In this document: piece by piece, positions 5,450 to 9,629 of the stretch
Position numbering within the stretch: position 1 is the stretch's first letter
Layout: each line of letters starts with the position of its first letter
From: JAENWH01 sp038248745
Lineage (GTDB): Bacteria > Bacillota > Clostridia > Peptostreptococcales > Anaerovoracaceae
DNA length: 9,629 nucleotides
Assembly (NCBI GenBank): GCA_038248745.1
Contig: JBBRXC010000058.1
Coordinates: forward strand, 1 to 9,629
Reading direction: 5' to 3'
Notes under the pieces: model-generated
Databases searched by the model: none
The model's input: only the letters and a program-made list of their open reading frames with translations
What the model was told of the DNA's origin: nothing
Made by a program: the position numbers and the translations under genes

Positions 5450-6688
5450 TTATTCGTCAAGTAAAAGTTTATAAATAATATTCAACATAGAGAGCACCGA
5501 ATAATTCCTATTCCACTTTCTGTTGACATTTCTCATCTTAATTTCCTTTGAAACAATTTTTTCATCAAAAATCGCACAAATATATATCAGTCCAACCGGC
5601 TTTTCCAGCGTTCCCCCATCTGGCCCTGCTATTCCTGTCACGGAAATGCAAATCCTGCTGCCACTGGCTCTTTTAAGCCCCTCTGCCATCTCTATAGCCA
5701 CTTCTCTGCTCACGGCACCGAATTGTTTCAGTGTGTCTTCTTTCACGCCTAGTTCTTCGATTTTGGCCTTATTGCTGTAGGTGATTAGCCCTCTGTCAAA
5801 AACTTTGGATATACCAGGCAATCTGGTAATAGTTTCAGCAAACATCCCCCCTGTACAGGATTCTGCACAGGATATGGAGATATTTTTCTCTATTAGAAGA
5901 TTCCCAACAACATCTGCAAGGTTTTCATCATCCAAGCTATAAATATAGTCTCCAATGATAGGCATTATTTTTTCAACCATTTCATTGACGGCTGCCTCCG
6001 CTTCCGCCTGGGTTTTTCTTTTTGAAGCAATCCTAAGGGAGCATTCTCCCTCTTTTGCATAGGTGGCCAGGGTTGGATCTTTTTGATTCGTTATAAAGTC
6101 CAGCAAATCAGTTTCCAATTGGGATTCTCCTATACCAAAGGTTCTAATCATTCTATAATAAATAACTTCATCTGTTTTCGTTTCCAAATAAGGCAATGCT
6201 TTTATCTCAAACATTCTTTTCATTTCCCTAGGTGGGCCAGGGAGACAAATAATAATCTTCTCTTTGTCTTCTAGGGCAAATCCTGGTGCTGTTCCAGCAT
6301 CATTATCAAAAATAATAGCCCTTGAAGGCATATTTGCTTGTTTTCTATTATTATCTGTCATGATTCGGCTGTGCTTTATAAAGTATGATTCTAACCATTC
6401 CAGCGTTTTTTCATCTGTGATCATCACATCATTGAATACTGAGCAAACAACTTCTTTTGTTAAATCATCCTGTGTTGGCCCAAGCCCACCTGTGGTGATG
6501 ATTAAATCGCACTCTTTAAAAGCTATACCGATTATTTCTTCCAGCCTTTTCGGGTTATCACCAACTGTGTAATGATACATGACATCAAATCCCAGAAGGT
6601 TCAACTGCTGTGATAAATAGGCTGCATTTGTGTTTACTGTCTGGCCAAATAATAATTCCGTTCCTACGCTTAGTATTGCTGCTTTCAT
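5450..6688 (-). CDS. cinA: CinA-like protein (ADP-ribose pyrophosphatase / NMN deamidase)
   Basis: Two-domain CinA, 412 aa, the normal full length. The N-terminal MoCF/COG1058 domain (about 1-170) has GTELLFGQTVNTNAAYL, TTGGLGPTQDD (65-75) and LPGPPREM; in studied homologues it hydrolyses ADP-ribose. The C-terminal CinA/PncC domain (about 255-410) has SCAESCTGG (273-281, S277 the likely catalytic serine), ITYSNKAK (302-309) and SVTGIAGPDGG (349-359); this domain deamidates NMN to NaMN in the pyridine nucleotide cycle. Some Gram-positive CinA proteins are induced during competence and bind RecA, which fits cinA lying directly before recA, but competence is not shown here. RBS AGGAGA lies about 6 nt before the ATG, downstream of a 14-bp duplication. 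recA has its own promoter 60 bp beyond the stop, so co-transcription is optional. Confidence 0.94.
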   Translation of the reverse strand: MKAAILSVGTELLFGQTVNTNAAYLSQQLNLLGFDVMYHYTVGDNPKRLEEIIGIAFKECDLIITTGGLGPTQDDLTKEVVCSVFNDVMITDEKTLEWLESYFIKHSRIMTDNNRKQANMPSRAIIFDNDAGTAPGFALEDKEKIIICLPGPPREMKRMFEIKALPYLETKTDEVIYYRMIRTFGIGESQLETDLLDFITNQKDPTLATYAKEGECSLRIASKRKTQAEAEAAVNEMVEKIMPIIGDYIYSLDDENLADVVGNLLIEKNISISCAESCTGGMFAETITRLPGISKVFDRGLITYSNKAKIEELGVKEDTLKQFGAVSREVAIEMAEGLKRASGSRICISVTGIAGPDGGTLEKPVGLIYICAIFDEKIVSKEIKMRNVNRKWNRNYSVLSMLNIIYKLLLDE

Positions 6689-6700
6689 AAAATTCTCCTG

Positions 6701-6729
6701 TTATCCTGATCTATTTATCCTGATCTATT
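6701..6729. repeat. 14-bp tandem duplication between pgsA and cinA
   Basis: Two perfect 14-bp units in tandem (plus-strand unit TTATCCTGATCTAT, at 6701-6714 and 6715-6728, plus one extra matching base). They occupy more than half of the 48-bp spacer between the pgsA stop and the cinA start. On the coding strand each unit carries a CAGGA core, and the true RBS (CAGGAGAA) follows, so three SD-like cores lie in series. The repeat is noncoding. Its function is unknown; a replication-slippage duplication is the simplest explanation. Confidence 0.85.
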
Positions 6730-6736
6730 GGCTATA

Positions 6737-7264
6737 TTACATTGAAAAAACCTGCCTGTTTTTGTACACATACTCTGTCCCGGATACAATCGTCATGATA
6801 ACGGATGCCCAAAGTATTATATCCGCCATTGGGATGCCTATAAGTGAAAACGGCCAATTTTGTATAATCAGTAAAGGTACGGCAATCATTTGCAGCACCG
6901 TTTTTATTTTCCCAGTCATGCCCGCAGCAATCACAATTCCCTGCGCCGCGGCGACAGTCCGTAATCCTGTTACGGTAAACTCTCTTGCCAGTATAACAAT
7001 CAACATCCAGGAGGCCACTTGCCCTAATTCCACCAAGCAGACCAAAGCAGAAATGACTAGAATTTTATCTGCAAGCGGATCCATAATTTTCCCGAAGTTG
7101 GTTACAAGATTGTATTTCCTTGCAATTTTTCCGTCCAGATAGTCTGTAAAAGCTGCTGCAATAAAAATAATTGCAGCGATATAATGATATCCCAACATAA
7201 ATACTACTATAAAAATGGGGACTGCAATAAATCTTGCCACTGTTAGTTTATTTGGTAAATTCAA
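6737..7264 (-). CDS. pgsA: CDP-diacylglycerol--glycerol-3-phosphate 3-phosphatidyltransferase
   Basis: Integral membrane enzyme, 175 aa, that makes phosphatidylglycerophosphate from CDP-diacylglycerol and glycerol-3-phosphate, the committed step to phosphatidylglycerol and cardiolipin. The CDP-alcohol phosphotransferase motif D-x2-DG-x2-AR-x8-G-x3-D-x3-D is complete: D41, D44, G45, A48, R49, G58, D62 and D66, the metal- and CDP-binding acidic residues. Hydrophobic stretches near 12-40, 66-90, 93-115 and 125-160 fit a multi-pass protein. The start codon is TTG (plus strand CAA at 7262-7264), giving MNLPNKLTVARF, the usual PgsA N-terminus. A GGAGG lies 6 nt upstream, inside the last rimO codons, and only one base separates the two genes. 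Position between rimO and cinA agrees with PgsA, although other CDP-alcohol transferases share the motif. Confidence 0.93.
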   Translation of the reverse strand: MNLPNKLTVARFIAVPIFIVVFMLGYHYIAAIIFIAAAFTDYLDGKIARKYNLVTNFGKIMDPLADKILVISALVCLVELGQVASWMLIVILAREFTVTGLRTVAAAQGIVIAAGMTGKIKTVLQMIAVPLLIIQNWPFSLIGIPMADIILWASVIMTIVSGTEYVYKNRQVFSM

Positions 7265-7265
7265 T

Positions 7266-8579
7266 TTAAACCTCCATCCCGACTAAATCATAGTCAAATG
7301 CGTCAGTAATTTTCACCGTTACAATGTCGCCCGGCTTCAGATCTTTTTCAGAAGTGAAAATAACAGAATTGTCAATTTCTGGCGCGTCATACCTTGTTCT
7401 TCCAACATAAGAACCGTCTTCCTCGATTTCGTCTACCATTACTTCAAATTCTTTGTTAATTTTTTCAATGTTCTGCTTTAAAGAAATTTCCAATTGAAGC
7501 CGCATTAGCGCGTCTTTTCTTTTTTCCTTTATATCGCTGCGGACCTGCCCTTTCATTATTGCAGCAGGGGTATTTTCTTCTTTAGAATAGGTAAACACAC
7601 CCAAACGATTGAAGTGCATTGTTTCTACAAATTCATATAATTCATCAAATTCTTTCTTGGTTTCTCCTGGGAATCCCGTAATAAATGTGGTTCTGATGTG
7701 AATATCAGGGATTTCTTTTCTAATCTTACCAATAGTTTTCTGAATACTTGCATTGGTCGACCTTCTGTTCATACTTTTTAGAATGGTGTTGCTGCTGTGT
7801 TGTAATGGTATGTCCAGATAATTACATATTTTTTCTTCCTCTTTTATTACCTGTATTAATTTATCTGTTATTTTGTCTTCATAACAGTACATAAGCCTGA
7901 TCCATTGAATTTTTTCAATTTTACAAAGTTCTCGCAATAATTCGGGAAGCATATAGTCGTTATAGAGATCTATCCCATAATTTGTCACATCTTGGGCAAT
8001 CATTACAAGCTCGATACATCCATCATTTGCCAGTAACACGGCCTCATTAATAATATCTTCCATTTTTCGGCTTCTATAAGTACCTCTAATCTGAGGAATC
8101 ACACAATAAGCGCATAAATTATTACAACCTTCTGAAATTTTTATGGTTGATGTATATCCGTTTACAAGTTTTTTTCTATATTTGAGCTCTTTATATTCTT
8201 TTTCATTTGTACTGGTTGTTTTAATTCTAACGCCTTTGTTATGTTGTTCAATAAGCCCGGGTAATTTTTCATACTCGTTTACACCAATAATAAGGTCCAC
8301 CTCCGGCATATCTTTGTATAATTCACTAGCGTATCTTTGTGAAAGACAACCAGAAACCACCAACATTCCTTGCTTTGATTTTAAGTCAGACATTTCAAAT
8401 ATTTTGTCAATAGATTCTTTTTTAGCATCGTTTATAAAGCCGCAGGTGTTTACGATAAGGACATCGGCATTTTCAGGGCTATAAATTATTTCATGTCCAT
8501 TTTTTTCAAGTATTCCTGCTGCCATTTCAGAATCATTAACATTTTTAGGGCAACCTAAGGTTTCAATATATATTTTCAT
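7266..8579 (-). CDS. rimO: Ribosomal protein S12 methylthiotransferase RimO
   Basis: Radical-SAM methylthiotransferase, 437 aa, the usual RimO length. The family adds a methylthio group to the beta-carbon of a conserved aspartate in ribosomal protein S12. The N-terminal UPF0004 domain (about 1-125) carries the three auxiliary-cluster cysteines C10, C46 and C78. The radical-SAM core (about 138-365) has CNNLCAYC with C152, C156 and C159 as the SAM-cluster ligands. A TRAM domain fills roughly 370-437. The opening ETLGCPKNVNDSE matches RimO rather than MiaB, which usually has a GCQMN-type motif, so the call is RimO rather than a tRNA methylthiotransferase. The ATG overlaps the ftsK stop by one base, with GGAGA at 8584-8588 as RBS. 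The last codons supply the RBS of pgsA. Confidence 0.95.
   Translation of the reverse strand: MKIYIETLGCPKNVNDSEMAAGILEKNGHEIIYSPENADVLIVNTCGFINDAKKESIDKIFEMSDLKSKQGMLVVSGCLSQRYASELYKDMPEVDLIIGVNEYEKLPGLIEQHNKGVRIKTTSTNEKEYKELKYRKKLVNGYTSTIKISEGCNNLCAYCVIPQIRGTYRSRKMEDIINEAVLLANDGCIELVMIAQDVTNYGIDLYNDYMLPELLRELCKIEKIQWIRLMYCYEDKITDKLIQVIKEEEKICNYLDIPLQHSSNTILKSMNRRSTNASIQKTIGKIRKEIPDIHIRTTFITGFPGETKKEFDELYEFVETMHFNRLGVFTYSKEENTPAAIMKGQVRSDIKEKRKDALMRLQLEISLKQNIEKINKEFEVMVDEIEEDGSYVGRTRYDAPEIDNSVIFTSEKDLKPGDIVTVKITDAFDYDLVGMEV
7271..7275 (-). promoter_or_regulatory. RBS of pgsA, supporting a TTG start
   Basis: GGAGG on the minus strand sits inside the final Glu-Val codons of rimO, 6 nt before the TTG at 7264. 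No ATG or GTG with comparable spacing is seen, and the TTG gives the expected PgsA N-terminus. This RBS therefore decides the start. Confidence 0.75.
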
Positions 8580-9629
8580 TAAATCTCCAAATCTTTCAGT
8601 CGTTTTTGCATTTCTATAAGTTCATCTTCATTCATTAAAACCTGCCTTGGTCTGCTTCCATCAGCTGGTCCAATGATTCCTCGGTCTTCCATCATGTCAA
8701 CCATCCTGGCAGCCCTGTTATAGCCCACCCTAAATCTTCTCTGTATCATTGATACCGATGCCTGCTCCGCCTTAATCACTGCCTCTATCGCTTCCGGAAG
8801 AAGGTCATCATCATTGCTTGAGTCTTCACTCACTGTCAGGCTCACCTTATCAATGGTGTTCATTACATCTTTTGAATATTCTGCTTCCACTCCCTGATTC
8901 TTAAGGAAATTAATAACGCCCTTCACTTCTCCATCCGAGACATAGGTTCCTTGCACTCTGATTGGTTTTGCCAACCCAAGTGGGTTAAACAGCATATCCC
9001 CTTTTCCCACCAATTTTTCCGCGCCACCCATATCCAGAATGGTTCTTGAATCAAACTGAGAAGAAACTGCAAAGGCAATTCTTGAAGGTATATTGGCTTT
9101 TATGACGCCTGTAATAATATCAACGGAAGGTCTTTGGGTTGCGACAATTAAATGCATCCCAGCAGCTCTGGCCATCTGCGCCAATCTGCAGATTGATTCT
9201 TCCACCTGCGAAGGCGCCGCCATCATAAGATCTGCCAGTTCATCAATAACAATGACTATTTGAGGCAGCACTTTTTCTTCTTCTCCATTAAAGAGCACCG
9301 TCTCGTTGAAAGACTCCAAATCTCTTACGCCCTCCTCTGCAAACTTTTTATATCTGTTGGTCATTTCTGCAACTGCCCAGTTTAAAGCCGCCGCTGCCTT
9401 ACTTGGCTCCGTAACCACTGGTATTAATAGATGCGGAATACCGTTATAACCCCCAAGTTCAACAACTTTTGGATCAATTAATACAAATTTCACTTCATCG
9501 GGTTTTGCCTTATAAAGCATGCTTAGAATAATGCTGTTGATCGCCACACTCTTTCCAGAACCTGTTGAGCCAGCAATTAATAAATGAGGCATCGCTTTTA
9601 AATCAGAAATGATTGGGTTTCCTCCGATA
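8579..9629 (-). CDS. ftsK: DNA translocase FtsK/SpoIIIE family, C-terminal part (5' end outside window)
   Basis: ATP-driven, membrane-anchored double-stranded DNA pump that clears chromosome ends through the division septum or into the forespore. Only the last 349 codons are present: the frame stays open to the window edge, and the 12 codons before the ATG at 9592 read IGGNPIISDLKA, typical FtsK sequence, so that ATG is internal. Counting from that Met, Walker A is GSTGSGKS (about 8-15), Walker B is IVIVIDELAD (about 112-121), and ATQRPSVDIITG (about 151-162) is a family signature. The C-terminal gamma winged-helix domain (about 265-325, containing QRRFRVGYNRAARMVD) reads oriented chromosomal motifs in characterised homologues. 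The membrane N-terminus and linker are not visible, so FtsK and SpoIIIE cannot be separated. The TAA stop shares its last A with the rimO start (TAATG), which implies translational coupling. Confidence 0.96.
   Translation of the reverse strand, partial: IGGNPIISDLKAMPHLLIAGSTGSGKSVAINSIILSMLYKAKPDEVKFVLIDPKVVELGGYNGIPHLLIPVVTEPSKAAAALNWAVAEMTNRYKKFAEEGVRDLESFNETVLFNGEEEKVLPQIVIVIDELADLMMAAPSQVEESICRLAQMARAAGMHLIVATQRPSVDIITGVIKANIPSRIAFAVSSQFDSRTILDMGGAEKLVGKGDMLFNPLGLAKPIRVQGTYVSDGEVKGVINFLKNQGVEAEYSKDVMNTIDKVSLTVSEDSSNDDDLLPEAIEAVIKAEQASVSMIQRRFRVGYNRAARMVDMMEDRGIIGPADGSRPRQVLMNEDELIEMQKRLKDLEI

Noticed and set aside
6630..7142. 170-codon plus-strand open frame opposite pgsA and the start of cinA
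   Set aside because: It is antisense to a strongly supported pgsA with the complete catalytic motif, and its translation resembles no known domain. It is a shadow of the minus-strand frame.
9592..9629. Treating the ATG at 9592 as the true ftsK start
   Set aside because: The frame is open to the window edge and the upstream codons encode typical FtsK sequence immediately before Walker A, so this Met is internal.

Overview
The window looks like chromosomal DNA of a strictly anaerobic, low-GC Gram-positive bacterium, most likely a member of the Clostridia. Three things point there: AT-rich noncoding DNA with strong GGAGG ribosome binding sites, a Gram-positive-type LexA box (GAAC-N4-GTTC) in front of recA, and a three-subunit [FeFe]-hydrogenase of the electron-bifurcating HydABC type. 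The species cannot be named from sequence alone. All eight genes lie on the minus strand, so transcription runs from high to low coordinates.

Region 1 (9629 to 5450) is a housekeeping block in the order ftsK (5' end cut by the window), rimO, pgsA, cinA. ftsK and rimO overlap by one base, rimO and pgsA are one base apart, and pgsA and cinA are 48 bp apart. This is probably one transcription unit. It covers chromosome translocation, S12 methylthiolation, phosphatidylglycerophosphate synthesis and NMN/ADP-ribose salvage or competence-damage functions. pgsA uses a TTG start, and a 14-bp tandem duplication lies just before cinA.

Region 2 (5449 to 4280) is recA with its own control region: an AT-rich palindrome, a TTGACC-17-TATTAT promoter, a perfect LexA operator at the expected transcription start, and a strong RBS. 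This makes recA an SOS gene that can be expressed independently of cinA.

Region 3 (4279 to 4041) is a 239-bp intergenic region holding a long bulged hairpin, then a near-consensus sigma-A promoter (TTTACA-17-TATAAT), then a perfect 11+4+11 palindrome at the expected transcription start. The palindrome core closely matches the Rex (NADH/NAD+ sensor) operator described for clostridia.

Region 4 (4040 to 52) is a tight hydC-hydB-hydA operon. HydC is a NuoE-like [2Fe-2S] subunit, HydB a NuoF-like FMN/NAD(H) subunit with extra Fe-S domains, and HydA the H-cluster catalytic subunit. Together they should form a cytoplasmic hydrogenase coupling H2 to NAD(H) and ferredoxin. A redox-sensing repressor that reads NADH/NAD+ would be a fitting regulator. 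The last 51 bp hold a possible promoter for a gene beyond the left edge.

No mobile element, CRISPR array, tRNA or rRNA was seen. The coding content is well-known families. The parts most worth a second look are the control sequences around recA and hydCBA.
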